From JAIQFL01 sp035501495 (GTDB lineage Bacteria > Acidobacteriota > Terriglobia > Bryobacterales > Bryobacteraceae): a DNA stretch of 64,000 nucleotides. The position numbers were made by a program, and so were the translations under genes. This document shows, in pieces, positions 1 through 8,257 of this stretch. Location: contig DATJWB010000045.1 of assembly GCA_035501495.1 (NCBI GenBank), positions 1 through 64,000 on the forward strand, given 5' to 3'. The notes under the pieces are model-generated. The model saw only the letters and a program-made list of their open reading frames with translations, was not told the DNA's origin and did no database searches. Within the stretch, counting starts at the first letter, position 1; each line of letters opens with the position of its first letter.

Positions 1-1
1 G

Positions 2-85
2 GTGATCGCATTTCTCGTCTCGGATGCGGCTTCGTACGTCATCGGCGAAACGGTGGAGGTCAATGGCGGTCAATTGATGCTGTAA
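2..85 (+). CDS. 3' end of a short-chain dehydrogenase/reductase (partial)
   Basis: The first 28 codons of the window read in frame to a TAA stop and end with the peptide VIGETVEVNGGQLML. An ending of the form (G)xxxxVxGG is typical of classical short-chain dehydrogenases of the FabG type, where this strand closes the Rossmann core. The N-terminal cofactor site and the YxxxK catalytic pair lie outside the window, so the substrate cannot be given. The gene is cut by the window edge. Confidence 0.75.
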   Translation: MIAFLVSDAASYVIGETVEVNGGQLML

Positions 86-87
86 TT

Positions 88-159
88 CCGTCGGACTCCG
101 ACGCTTTTCGTCCGTAAGTGAATGAAACTACTGAGAGCCGCCCGTCGGAGTCCGACGGG
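88..159. repeat. Pair of short palindromes in inverted orientation
   Basis: CGTCGGACTCCGACG (89-103) has 7-bp arms around one base. CCCGTCGGAGTCCGACGGG (141-159) has 9-bp arms around one base. Each is self-complementary, and the two also pair with each other. They lie just after the stop of the SDR gene and before the convergent end of the M23 gene at 183, so they may act as a bidirectional terminator or be REP-like elements. There is no clear T tract. Confidence 0.5.
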
Positions 160-182
160 TGAGCCTGGTAAACCCCAGCCGC

Positions 183-1079
183 TCAGAACGGGAAGTTGGT
201 CTTGGGCTCCCCGCCCTGGTACGCTTCCACCCGGGGAAGTAGGTATGGATACGGATTGACGGGGTTACCCCTCATCCGCACCTCATAGTGCAGGTGCGGC
301 GCGGTTACCCGTCCGGTCGTGCCAACCTCTCCCAAATATTCCCCTCTGCGGACTTCCTGTCCGGGGTGAACATAGGAACGTGAAAGGTGGGCGTAGTAGC
401 TGGACATCCCGTCGCCATGATCCACTTTCACCAGGCGTCCGTAGCCGCTCTCGAAGTCCGAGAACACCACGATGCCGTCGGCAGTCACGCGAACCGGCGT
501 CCCGGTGGGCGCGCTGATATCCACTCCCTTATGGAAGGCGCCTTCACCCGAGAACGGATCCGTGCGCTGGCCGAACGGTCCGAGCAGACGGCCGTCCACT
601 GGCCAGATGCTGGGCTGCTCGGTCGCCGCGATGAAGCGGTGGGACACCCTGCTCCGCAATGCCAGGATATTGGCGCGGCGCAGGGAATCGTAGTCGTCCA
701 GGCTCTCGGCAAACGACGGAACGAGTTTCCCCTCGGCCGAAATGTCGGAGGGGCTTTCCAGTTTCTGCTTGATGCCGAAGGCGACGTTCACTTCGCGAGC
801 GTAGATTTGCAGGCTGGCCAACCGGGTATCGGTCTGATTCACCCGGGTCAATAGCGCCTGATACCGGGCGCGCAAACCGTCGGTTTCCCGTTTGAGCGCA
901 TTGTAGTTCGCAACCTTCAACGCCATGCGGGTATAACTGGCGACGAATCCGAACACCGAGAAACAGCCGACCAGGGCCAGAACGAGAACTGCGTACACGG
1001 CCTGATGTGGAATATGAATACGACGGAGCCTGCCGCGTAACGAATGGGCGAGTACCACAACAAAATATTCTTGCTTCAT
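183..1079 (-). CDS. M23-family membrane-anchored peptidoglycan endopeptidase
   Basis: Probably a cell-wall hydrolase or hydrolase activator that faces the periplasm. The ATG at 1079 is preferred because GGAGA lies just upstream; two further in-frame ATGs upstream (1091, 1151) lack this. The 298-residue product has a short cytoplasmic start (MKQEYF), one hydrophobic segment at about residues 24-46, a probable coiled coil at about 50-95 and a C-terminal lysostaphin-type domain. The domain carries HKGVDIS (HxxxD) and HLHYEVR (HxH), the zinc ligands of LytM peptidases, so it is likely active rather than a degenerate EnvC/NlpD-like activator. It is divergent from the export permease at 1275, separated by about 195 bp. 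The family assignment is firm; the substrate bond is not known. Confidence 0.88.
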   Translation of the reverse strand: MKQEYFVVVLAHSLRGRLRRIHIPHQAVYAVLVLALVGCFSVFGFVASYTRMALKVANYNALKRETDGLRARYQALLTRVNQTDTRLASLQIYAREVNVAFGIKQKLESPSDISAEGKLVPSFAESLDDYDSLRRANILALRSRVSHRFIAATEQPSIWPVDGRLLGPFGQRTDPFSGEGAFHKGVDISAPTGTPVRVTADGIVVFSDFESGYGRLVKVDHGDGMSSYYAHLSRSYVHPGQEVRRGEYLGEVGTTGRVTAPHLHYEVRMRGNPVNPYPYLLPRVEAYQGGEPKTNFPF

Positions 1080-1274
1080 AGTCTTCTCCATTCGGAATCT
1101 GGTGCGATTCTGATGACAAGAATCTCCCAAAACCCGAGGGGCTATTGGCAATACTGGTACAACAATTGGCGAATCTGTAACTTTATCAACAAAGATATCG
1201 CCATGTCAACCCTGTTCCGGATTTCGGTAGAGTTGGCAAGTTATTGATAAAATTGGTACTATGGCGTACTAAAG

Positions 1275-2078
1275 ATGCCTTGGCGACTCCCTGGAAGGTG
1301 GTTTCTGCAGAATTTGGTAGAGAGGCGCAGCCTGCTCTTCCAGTTGGTCCGGCGGGATTTCGAGCAGCGCTTCGTGGGGTCGGCCATCGGCTGGATCTGG
1401 GGCCTGATTCACCCGCTGGTGATGTTGCTGAGCTGGACGTTCGTCTTCCACTACTGCTTCAAGCAGCCGTCCCCCGATGGCAGCCCCTATCCCCTGTTCC
1501 TGTTCGCCGGGATGCTCCCGTGGCTGCTCTTCAGCGAGACCCTGCAGCGGTCCGCCGCCAGCCTGCTGGATCATGCCAATCTCATCACCAAGACCGTCTT
1601 CCCATCGGAAATCATTCCGGTGTCGGTCTTCCTCTCGTCCCTGGTGAGCCATCTGCTGGCGCTGACGCTCATGCTGGTGGGATCGGTTCTCTACCTGCAG
1701 CGCCTCAGCGTGTTCGTGGTGATCCTGCCGCTCTACGTATTCGTGATCGGGCTTCTGGCGGTAGGGCTCGGCTGGATTGTCGCCGGCCTCCACGTGTTTC
1801 TCCGGGACACCGCGCAATTCCTCAGCGTGATCCTGACGTTCTGGTTCTGGACGACCCCCATCTTCCTCCAGCGCCAGGATTTCCCGGACTGGGCGAAGCC
1901 GGTGCTGAAATTCAACCCGCTGGTGTACGCCGTGGAAGCATACCGGGGGCTACTGCTCTACACCCGCATGCCCAGCTTGCGCGGCCTCGCGGTACTGTCG
2001 GTCTGCGGATTCGCGACCTTTGTGATCGGCGGCCTTTTCTTTCGGCACTTGAAGCGCGGCTTCGCCGACGTTTTATAA
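1275..2078 (+). CDS. ABC-2 type polysaccharide/polyol-phosphate export permease (Wzm-like)
   Basis: This 267-residue protein has the ABC2_membrane layout: an N-terminal amphipathic stretch with RRDFEQRFVGSAIGWIWGLI at about residues 25-45, then about six hydrophobic helices, ending FNPLVYAVEAYRGLLLY and a last helix. The R-x-GS-x-LG-like entry and the FNP..Y...YR motif are characteristic of Wzm/TagG/KpsM permeases that move O-antigen, teichoic acid or capsule chains with a separate ATPase. No such ATPase (Wzt/TagH) is adjacent: the next gene runs convergently and its stop overlaps this one by six bases. The ATG has no clear Shine-Dalgarno. TTGGCA-18 bp-TACTAT at 1233-1262 is a possible promoter but would leave an almost leaderless transcript. 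Confidence 0.82.
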   Translation: MPWRLPGRWFLQNLVERRSLLFQLVRRDFEQRFVGSAIGWIWGLIHPLVMLLSWTFVFHYCFKQPSPDGSPYPLFLFAGMLPWLLFSETLQRSAASLLDHANLITKTVFPSEIIPVSVFLSSLVSHLLALTLMLVGSVLYLQRLSVFVVILPLYVFVIGLLAVGLGWIVAGLHVFLRDTAQFLSVILTFWFWTTPIFLQRQDFPDWAKPVLKFNPLVYAVEAYRGLLLYTRMPSLRGLAVLSVCGFATFVIGGLFFRHLKRGFADVL

Positions 2079-3566
2079 GAGAGCGAGGACGCGGTCGGGA
2101 GGCCTGGGCGCCAGCGCTTCGAGTTTGGCGTAGAGCGCCACTACCGGGTCGCTCGCCTGCCGCAATTCCGCCCCAAACTTCTCCAAACCGTGCGGGTCGA
2201 GGCCCACACGGCCGACCAGCGCGTTTACCGGCAGAAACCACTCCATCCGGCTGGTGGCCTGGAACCCGTTCTGGTTCACGAAGCTCAGAAGGGCGTGCAG
2301 CACCGGCTCGCGGCCGGAGCCATTCAGGGAAACGTTGAGCAGCTCCGCGTAAGCCGCACAACGCTCGCGGAAATACTCCGCGGGGCCCGTTTCCTTGTTC
2401 TCCTTCCATTCGGAGACTGCCGAGATCGCGGCGCGGAGATTTTCCTGCCACTCGGGCTTCTCCCGCTCGGCCGGCAGGTAAGGACCGCCTTCGGGTTTCA
2501 GAAACAGCCCGCGGACCCTGGCGGCGATCACTCGGCAGGTTTCGTCCTCGCAAGCCCGCAATCCCGTGGCGACGCCCTCCAGCCGGGCTGGAGTGGCCTC
2601 CAGTTCCCCGATCGGCTGCAGCGGCGCCATGCGCAGCTTCTCATTAAAGAAGGCCACGAAATCGGCATTCGGCTCCGTCTGCTGGTTCGCGAAGACGCCG
2701 AAGGTCGTTCCGCCGCCGCTCATCAGATCGTCGTCGGCGCAGCGGTTCGCCGAGAGGTTGATCACCAGGTAGACGCGATACGCCTCTAAGAGAGGCAGCG
2801 GGGTGATGTGCCGGCGCTTGCATTCCTCCACCACCGGCAGCAATTCTCTTCCGATGCCGGTGGAATAGGCGAACGACCGGTCATCGCCGGTAACCTTGCC
2901 CAGCGCGGAGCCAAATGCGCCCACCAGCTTCTGGTATTCGTCATCCGACACCTTGGCGGCCGCCAGCACATGGGCCATCGGCGCCACCTGCACGGAAGTG
3001 GTGACGGCGCCTGCGTAGCGCTGGAGCAGCCGGAACCGCTCGCCCGACTCTGCCTCCGAATCGGAATAAGCCTGTTGTACCAGGACGCCGAGCAAGTCGT
3101 AAAACCTGCTGACGTCGTAGACCTGAAACTCCTCGCAAGTCAGGCGGGGCGTATCTGGCGACGGTATCTGGAGGAACAATTCGCGGGCCTTCCCCTTGTC
3201 GAGCGGCAACATCGCCTCCACCGCGCGGAGCCGTAGCGACAGCCTGTCCAGATCCTGGCTGTAAACCCGGTTCCAGTAGCCGGCCGAGCCGTCCGTCCGC
3301 AGCGGTGCGGCGTGGCGCTTGAACGGCTGTTGCGCGCCCGAAGCTTTCTGGAAAGCCTGTTCCAGCAGTTCGATGCGGCGGTCCTTGTCCAGTTGGCCGA
3401 GGGCCGCGATGCGGATCAGGGCGTCGGCGGAGAACTCGGCGGGAACGGATCGCGCGGCGGCGATCAACGCGTCGAGATCGGCCGCGGTCGCCGCGAATGC
3501 GGTTGCCGTGCAGAGAATCAAGGACGCGCACGGCGCAACATAACGAAAAAAACTGCGAACTCTCAT
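2073..3566 (-). CDS. Secreted protein of unknown function, 497 aa
   Basis: I do not recognise a named family. The N-terminus (MRVRSFFRYVAPCASLILC, then ATAFA) is a convincing Sec signal peptide with cleavage near residue 25. The rest is soluble, largely helical, with patterns such as DRRIELLEQAFQKA and LRAVEAMLPLDKGKARELF that resemble helical repeats of the TPR/HEAT kind. Four to six cysteines are scattered (for example LTCEEFQVYD, VEECKRRH, CEDETCRV). It is convergent with the export permease, with a six-base stop overlap. It is probably periplasmic; no catalytic motif is visible, and any role in export would be conjecture. Confidence 0.7.
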   Translation of the reverse strand: MRVRSFFRYVAPCASLILCTATAFAATAADLDALIAAARSVPAEFSADALIRIAALGQLDKDRRIELLEQAFQKASGAQQPFKRHAAPLRTDGSAGYWNRVYSQDLDRLSLRLRAVEAMLPLDKGKARELFLQIPSPDTPRLTCEEFQVYDVSRFYDLLGVLVQQAYSDSEAESGERFRLLQRYAGAVTTSVQVAPMAHVLAAAKVSDDEYQKLVGAFGSALGKVTGDDRSFAYSTGIGRELLPVVEECKRRHITPLPLLEAYRVYLVINLSANRCADDDLMSGGGTTFGVFANQQTEPNADFVAFFNEKLRMAPLQPIGELEATPARLEGVATGLRACEDETCRVIAARVRGLFLKPEGGPYLPAEREKPEWQENLRAAISAVSEWKENKETGPAEYFRERCAAYAELLNVSLNGSGREPVLHALLSFVNQNGFQATSRMEWFLPVNALVGRVGLDPHGLEKFGAELRQASDPVVALYAKLEALAPRPPDRVLALL

Positions 3567-3598
3567 TGGTATTCGACTGAGCTTCCCTCAATTTTAGC

Positions 3599-3630
3599 GT
3601 GGCGCAGGCTCACTCATGCCGACGCTTTTG
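3599..3630. repeat. Dispersed intergenic repeat, family B, copy 1
   Basis: GTGGCGCAGGC-TC-ACTCATGCCGACGCTTTTG; apart from a 1-bp and a 2-bp indel it is identical to the stretch at 47726-47756, 44 kb away. The core CCGACGCTTTT also occurs at 98-108. All copies lie outside genes. Confidence 0.6.
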
Positions 3631-3700
3631 GGTCGCCGTCAATTCGGGGCCGGCAAAGTTTGAAACAACTTGAACTCGGGACTCTTTGACGCCCGACAAG

Positions 3701-3720
3701 CGCCGAGATGAGTCTCGGCG
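3701..3720. terminator. Strong hairpin CGCCGAGA-TGAG-TCTCGGCG
   Basis: A perfect 8-bp stem with a four-base loop stands in the gap between the divergent gene start at 3566 and the PadR gene at 3849. No T tract follows, so it may be a structured leader element or part of the adjoining repeat rather than a factor-independent terminator. Confidence 0.4.
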
Positions 3721-3758
3721 CGGCAGGCGGGAGTGCCTGGCAGGAGTGCCCGCGTCAC
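3718..3758. repeat. Dispersed palindromic repeat, family A, degenerate copy
   Basis: The right half (TGCCTGGCAGGAGTGCCCGC and onward to GTCAC) matches the 41-bp elements at 10822 and 61284 almost base for base, while the left half has diverged. It lies upstream of the PadR/permease genes. Confidence 0.55.
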
Positions 3759-3848
3759 ATTAGATCATCGAAAGGAACGGGAAGCTGATATTTCGCCAGA
3801 CTTCACGCTTGCTAACAATCTCTCCTTTAGAACGTCTAGATCAGTATC

Positions 3849-4211
3849 GTGACACTCCGAAGGCCGACCAAGCCGCCGATGCAGACCGAAGTCCTCCAGG
3901 GAACCCTCGACATGCTCGTCCTCAAGACCCTGGCGTCCGGCCCTGCCCACGGACAAACCATCGCCAAAGTGATTGAACGCGGATCGGGCGAGTTCCTGCA
4001 GATCGAGCAGGGATCCCTCTATCCGGCCCTGTACCGCCTGGAGGACCGCGGTTGGCTTGCCTCCTTCTGGGGCACCACGGAGAACAACCGTAAGGCCAAA
4101 TACTACCGGTTGACCCCCGCCGGCCGAAAACAGTTGATCGAGCAGACCAGCCGCTGGGATCGGATGGTGCGGGCCATCAGCGGTATCCTGCATCCTGCTT
4201 CGGAATCGTGA
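3849..4211 (+). CDS. PadR-family transcriptional regulator
   Basis: A 120-residue winged-helix repressor. The core begins LQGTLDMLVLKTLASGPAHG, continues with EQGSLYPALYRLEDRGWL and ends with KYYRLTPAGRKQL, the three signature blocks of PadR. The start is GTG at 3849; ATG at 3879 (MQTEVLQGTLD) is equally plausible because most relatives begin only a few residues before LQGTL. It overlaps the next gene as TGATG, so the two are translationally coupled. In acidobacteria PadR genes of this sort precede the large orphan permeases, and this one probably controls that gene in response to a small ligand. Confidence 0.92.
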   Translation: MTLRRPTKPPMQTEVLQGTLDMLVLKTLASGPAHGQTIAKVIERGSGEFLQIEQGSLYPALYRLEDRGWLASFWGTTENNRKAKYYRLTPAGRKQLIEQTSRWDRMVRAISGILHPASES

Positions 4212-6865
4212 TGGGCTTTCGACGCTTCTTCCACCGAACGCGTGCCGATGCGGACCACGTCCGCGAGTTCCAGTCGTTCCTCGAGATCGAAACAGACGAG
4301 AACCTCGCACGTGGAATGTCTCCGCAGGCGGCCCGGCGCGCCGCTCACCTCAAATTCGGAAACCCGACCGCGTTTCGAGAGGAGGTCTACGAGATGAACA
4401 GTATTCAATTCATCGAGGCTCTGAGCCGCGATGTCCGCTACGCCTTGCGCGCTCTCAAGGCCGCTCCTACGTTCACCGCCGTCTCATTGCTGACGCTGGC
4501 GCTCGGTATCGGGGCCACCACGGCCATCTTCACAGTCATCGATCACGTGATTCTGCAGCCGCTTCCCTATCCTGCTGCCGGCCGCCTGGTCACCGCATGG
4601 GAAACCAACCCCACATCCCATTTGCCGGGCAAGCCGCCCGGTTCGGTCGGTTTCTCCCCCGGCAATTATCTAGACCTTCGCGACCAGAACCGCAGCTTCG
4701 CGCAAATCGGCGCGTTCTACACCGCCAGCTACAATCTGGAGGGCGGCGCCGCCCCGGTGCGCGCCACCGCCGGACTGATTTCTGCCGCACTGTTTAGGGC
4801 CCTGGGAGTCCGCCCCGCCATCGGAAGGCCCTTCACGCAATCTGACGACACGGCTGCCGCCGAACGCGTCGCCATCATCAGCCACAGCTTGTGGCGAGAG
4901 CGCTTTTCCGGCAGCGCCGGCGCAATCGGCAGCGCGATCCGGCTGGATGGCCAGAGCCATACCATCGTCGGAGTGATGCCGCCAGGCTTTCGACTTTTCG
5001 AGCAGGACGTGGATGTCTGGCTTCCGCTGGAACGCAAAACCTCGCCCCAAAACTTGCACTGGCGCTGGTCTTACTACCTCACCGTGGTCGCGCGGCTCAA
5101 GGATGGAGTGAGCATCGATCAGGCTCGCCAAGACGTAGATCGGGTCGTGCAGGGAATTCGCCGGCAGTATCCCGGCGATCTGGGTCAGGGGGGCCTGGTA
5201 GTCCCGCTCCTGGATCAGACCATCGCATCGGCCCGCAAGCCGCTGTGGATCCTCTTCGGCGCGGTCGCATTCGTCCTCCTGATCGCCTGCGCCAACGTCG
5301 CCCACCTGAGCCTTGGCCGGGCCATCACACGGCGGCGCGAAATGGTGTTGCGCCAGGCGCTGGGCGCGGGACGCGGCCGCCTGGTACGGCAGTTGTTCAC
5401 CGAAAGCCTGATGCTTGCGCTGGGAGGCGCCGCAGCGGGAGTGTTGCTCGCCCAATGGGGCGTGCGCGCTTTGCTGAAACTTGCTTCCAATGAGATCCCG
5501 CGTGCCGCAGAGGTGCATCTCGACGGATGGGTATTGGGCTTCGCGGCACTGGCCGCGGTGACCTCCGCGGTGGTCTTCGGCCTGCTGCCCGCGCTGGCAG
5601 GGTCGAAGGCCGACCTGCAGCAAGGGCTCCAGGAAAATGGCCGCTCTGGTTCCGGCGGTCCGGGAGCGCGTGCCGGCAGGAGGGCGCTGGTGGTCTCGGA
5701 GATCGCGTTGGCGCTGGTCCTCATGATTGGCGCGGGCCTGATGATCGGGAGTTTCCGGCGTGTTTCGGCCGTAGACCCGGGATTCGCCCCGCACGGACTG
5801 GTCACCATGCGCGTGTCCCTGTCGCCCAACCAGTACGGCTCCCCTGACAAACAAAACGACTTCTACCAGCGGCTGATAGCCAGGCTGCGAGCCGTGCCCG
5901 GACTGCGCTCGGTAAGCGCGGTGGACGGCCTGCCGTTCACCAACGGAGGCTTCGACAATTCGTTCTCGATCGACGGTCGGCCGGATCCGCCGCCGGGCCA
6001 GCCTCTCCGCGCCGACATCCGCCGCATCGACCCCGGATATTTCGCAGCCATGGGCATCAGCCTGCTGGAGGGCCGCACCTTCAGTGAGGCGGACCGCATC
6101 GATGCGCCGCCCGTCGCCATCATCAGCCAGAGCATGGCGCGCGAGTATTGGCCACAGGAGCGCGTGCTCGGGAAACGGCTCACGATTCATTTCGGACCTC
6201 CAGAGGGCATCGGCGCGGAGATCGTTGGCGTGGCCGCGGATGTGCACGGCGCTCTGGACGCCGCCCCAGTGGACGACATCTACCTGCACTACCCGCAGGG
6301 ACGCTACGTTGGCCAGATGGACCTCGTCCTGCGGCCCGAACCGCACAGTCACATGGAGCTCAGCACTCTGTCCAGCGTGGTCCGCGCCGCTGTGGCATCC
6401 ATCGATCCGGATCAACCGGTGTACCGGGTGCACGCCATGGACGACCTCTTGTCCGTCTCGCTGGCAACCCGCCGTTTCGAAATGCTCCTGCTCGCCGTAT
6501 TCGCCGCGCTTGCCGGGTGTCTGGCCGCGGTCGGGCTATACGGCGTGCTGGCCTACTCCGTGCAAGCCCGCACCAGAGAGATCGGGATCCGGACGGCTCT
6601 GGGAGCCAGCCACGCCCAGGTGTCCGGCATGATCCTGCGAGAGGCGCTGCAACTGGCGTTCACCGGCGTCGCGGGAGGCGTTCTGGGCGCCCTGGCTTTG
6701 ACCCGGCTGCTGTCCAATCTCCTCTATGGAGTGCGCCCCACCGATGCCTTCACCTTTGCCAGCGTCGCGCTGCTGCTGCTTGCGGTGGCGATATCGGCGG
6801 GCTACCTTCCCGCCAGAAAAGCGGCTCGCATCAACCCGGTGATTGCGCTGCGGCACGAGTGTTAG
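4211..6865 (+). CDS. MacB/FtsX-type orphan permease (ADOP family), coupled to PadR
   Basis: An 884-residue inner-membrane protein. An N-terminal soluble prefix (about residues 1-75, with SPQAARRAAHLKFGN) is followed by the first transmembrane segment (SLLTLALGIGATTAIFTVID), a MacB-type periplasmic domain, an FtsX block (ANVAHLSLGRAITRRREMVL, then LRQALGAGRGRLVRQLFTES), a second periplasmic domain and a second FtsX block near the C-terminus (REIGIRTALGASHAQVSGMI). This duplicated arrangement is the acidobacterial duplicated orphan permease type, which lacks its own ATPase in cis. A leading GTG at 4208 is possible, but ATG at 4211 overlaps the padR stop. Substrate unknown; macrolide or lipoprotein-type transport is only the family precedent. 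Confidence 0.9.
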   Translation: MGFRRFFHRTRADADHVREFQSFLEIETDENLARGMSPQAARRAAHLKFGNPTAFREEVYEMNSIQFIEALSRDVRYALRALKAAPTFTAVSLLTLALGIGATTAIFTVIDHVILQPLPYPAAGRLVTAWETNPTSHLPGKPPGSVGFSPGNYLDLRDQNRSFAQIGAFYTASYNLEGGAAPVRATAGLISAALFRALGVRPAIGRPFTQSDDTAAAERVAIISHSLWRERFSGSAGAIGSAIRLDGQSHTIVGVMPPGFRLFEQDVDVWLPLERKTSPQNLHWRWSYYLTVVARLKDGVSIDQARQDVDRVVQGIRRQYPGDLGQGGLVVPLLDQTIASARKPLWILFGAVAFVLLIACANVAHLSLGRAITRRREMVLRQALGAGRGRLVRQLFTESLMLALGGAAAGVLLAQWGVRALLKLASNEIPRAAEVHLDGWVLGFAALAAVTSAVVFGLLPALAGSKADLQQGLQENGRSGSGGPGARAGRRALVVSEIALALVLMIGAGLMIGSFRRVSAVDPGFAPHGLVTMRVSLSPNQYGSPDKQNDFYQRLIARLRAVPGLRSVSAVDGLPFTNGGFDNSFSIDGRPDPPPGQPLRADIRRIDPGYFAAMGISLLEGRTFSEADRIDAPPVAIISQSMAREYWPQERVLGKRLTIHFGPPEGIGAEIVGVAADVHGALDAAPVDDIYLHYPQGRYVGQMDLVLRPEPHSHMELSTLSSVVRAAVASIDPDQPVYRVHAMDDLLSVSLATRRFEMLLLAVFAALAGCLAAVGLYGVLAYSVQARTREIGIRTALGASHAQVSGMILREALQLAFTGVAGGVLGALALTRLLSNLLYGVRPTDAFTFASVALLLLAVAISAGYLPARKAARINPVIALRHEC

Positions 6866-6904
6866 CATAGATCCGGCTTCACGATTCCCTTCGCGAGGTA
6901 GTCC

Positions 6905-8215
6905 ATGAGTCCCGCGCGCGCTGTCGCAATCTGCTGTTTGTTCGGCTGTCCGGGTCTGCAAGCCCAGGTTCCCGATCCGGCAGCCGCTTCCATGACCGCG
7001 GTGCGCAGCGCCCGCATGCTCGATGTCAAGTCCGGCAAATACGTTTCCGACGCCGTGATTCTGGTGCAAAACGGCCGCATCGTCGAAGCGGGAAGCGGTT
7101 TGAGCATCCCGGCGGGTGCGAAAGTGATCGATCTCGGCTCGGCCACGCTCCTTCCGGGATTGATCGATGCCCATTCGCACCTGATGGCGCGGATGGGAAG
7201 CGGAAACCAGATCGATGAGTACATCCTGAATCTGGCCAAGAAGTCCGAGGCGTTCCGGGCGCTGGAGGGCGCCGCCGATGCCCGTGTCACCCTGGAAGCC
7301 GGTTTCACATCCGTGCGCGATGTCGAGAGCGAAGGCTCGGACTATGCCGATGTGGCGTTGCGCACCGCCATCGATCGCGGCCTGGTGGAAGGTCCACGCA
7401 TGCAAGTGGCCACCCGCGCCATCGCGGCCACTGGGGGCTATTTTCCAGCACTCCTGTCTCCCGACCTCCCGGGCTTTCCTCGCGGCGCCCAGATGATCAC
7501 CGGCGCCGACGAGGCGCGCCGGGCGGTCCGCGAGCAGATCTACTATGGAGCCGATCTCATCAAGATCTACGCGGACTTCGCGGATTTCGCGTCGCCCAAC
7601 ACCAGACGGCCTGTCCACGAAACTCTGACCCGCGAGGAAATCAAGGCCATTGTCGAGGAGGCGCACAAGGGCGGCCATCGCGTGGCAGCGCATGCCATGA
7701 CCCAGGAGGGCATCCGCAATGCGGTCGAAAGCGGTGTGGACTCCATCGAACACGGCAACGCAGTGGACAAGGAAACACTCTCCCTGATGGCCGGCCGCGG
7801 GATCTTCCTGGTTCCTACCTCTTCCGGAACCGTGCGACGGTACGAGTCGGCGCCGCCGGCACAGCGCGAGGCGATGGAGCCGGCCATGCAGACCTTGCGC
7901 AATGAAGTCTCCGGCGCCCAGGCTGCCGGCGTCAAGATCGCCTGCGGGTTCGACGCTTCCACGGCCAATCAGCAGGGTAGGGCTGCCTTGGAACTGGCCG
8001 CGTTAGTGAAACTCGGCCTGAAGCCGATCGACGCCATACGCGCGGCCACTACCACCGCCGCGGAGCTCATGGGCTGGCAGGATTCAGTAGGCTCCATCGG
8101 GAAGGGCGGATTCGCTGATCTGATCGCGGTGGACGGCGACCCGCTGGCCGATATCTCCGTGCTGCAGCATGTGAAATCGGTAATCAAGGGCGGGATTCCG
8201 GTGAAGCTGCCCTAA
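6905..8215 (+). CDS. Secreted metal-dependent amidohydrolase (imidazolonepropionase/prolidase-like)
   Basis: A 436-residue member of the amidohydrolase superfamily. It starts with a short signal-like stretch (MSPARAVAICCLFGCPGLQA), so it is probably exported. Metal-site features are visible: PGLIDAHSHL gives H90 and H92, YGADLIKIYADF supplies the lysine strand, and AAHAMTQEGIRNAVESG and VDSIEHGNAVD carry later histidines. CGFDAST near residue 348 fits the final aspartate. Relatives act on Xaa-Pro or other cyclic amide bonds, but the substrate cannot be read off. It stands 40 bp after one orphan permease and 43 bp before the next, in the same direction, and may be cotranscribed with them. Confidence 0.88.
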   Translation: MSPARAVAICCLFGCPGLQAQVPDPAAASMTAVRSARMLDVKSGKYVSDAVILVQNGRIVEAGSGLSIPAGAKVIDLGSATLLPGLIDAHSHLMARMGSGNQIDEYILNLAKKSEAFRALEGAADARVTLEAGFTSVRDVESEGSDYADVALRTAIDRGLVEGPRMQVATRAIAATGGYFPALLSPDLPGFPRGAQMITGADEARRAVREQIYYGADLIKIYADFADFASPNTRRPVHETLTREEIKAIVEEAHKGGHRVAAHAMTQEGIRNAVESGVDSIEHGNAVDKETLSLMAGRGIFLVPTSSGTVRRYESAPPAQREAMEPAMQTLRNEVSGAQAAGVKIACGFDASTANQQGRAALELAALVKLGLKPIDAIRAATTTAAELMGWQDSVGSIGKGGFADLIAVDGDPLADISVLQHVKSVIKGGIPVKLP

Positions 8216-8257
8216 CCGGGCGGCCGGTTCCAGAGTCTGAAGGACGGGAGGGGCTCG

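Noticed and set aside
1233..1262. Promoter TTGGCA-18-TACTAT for the export permease
   Set aside because: It would start transcription about six bases before the ATG, and no ribosome-binding site is present; kept only as a remark in the gene entry.
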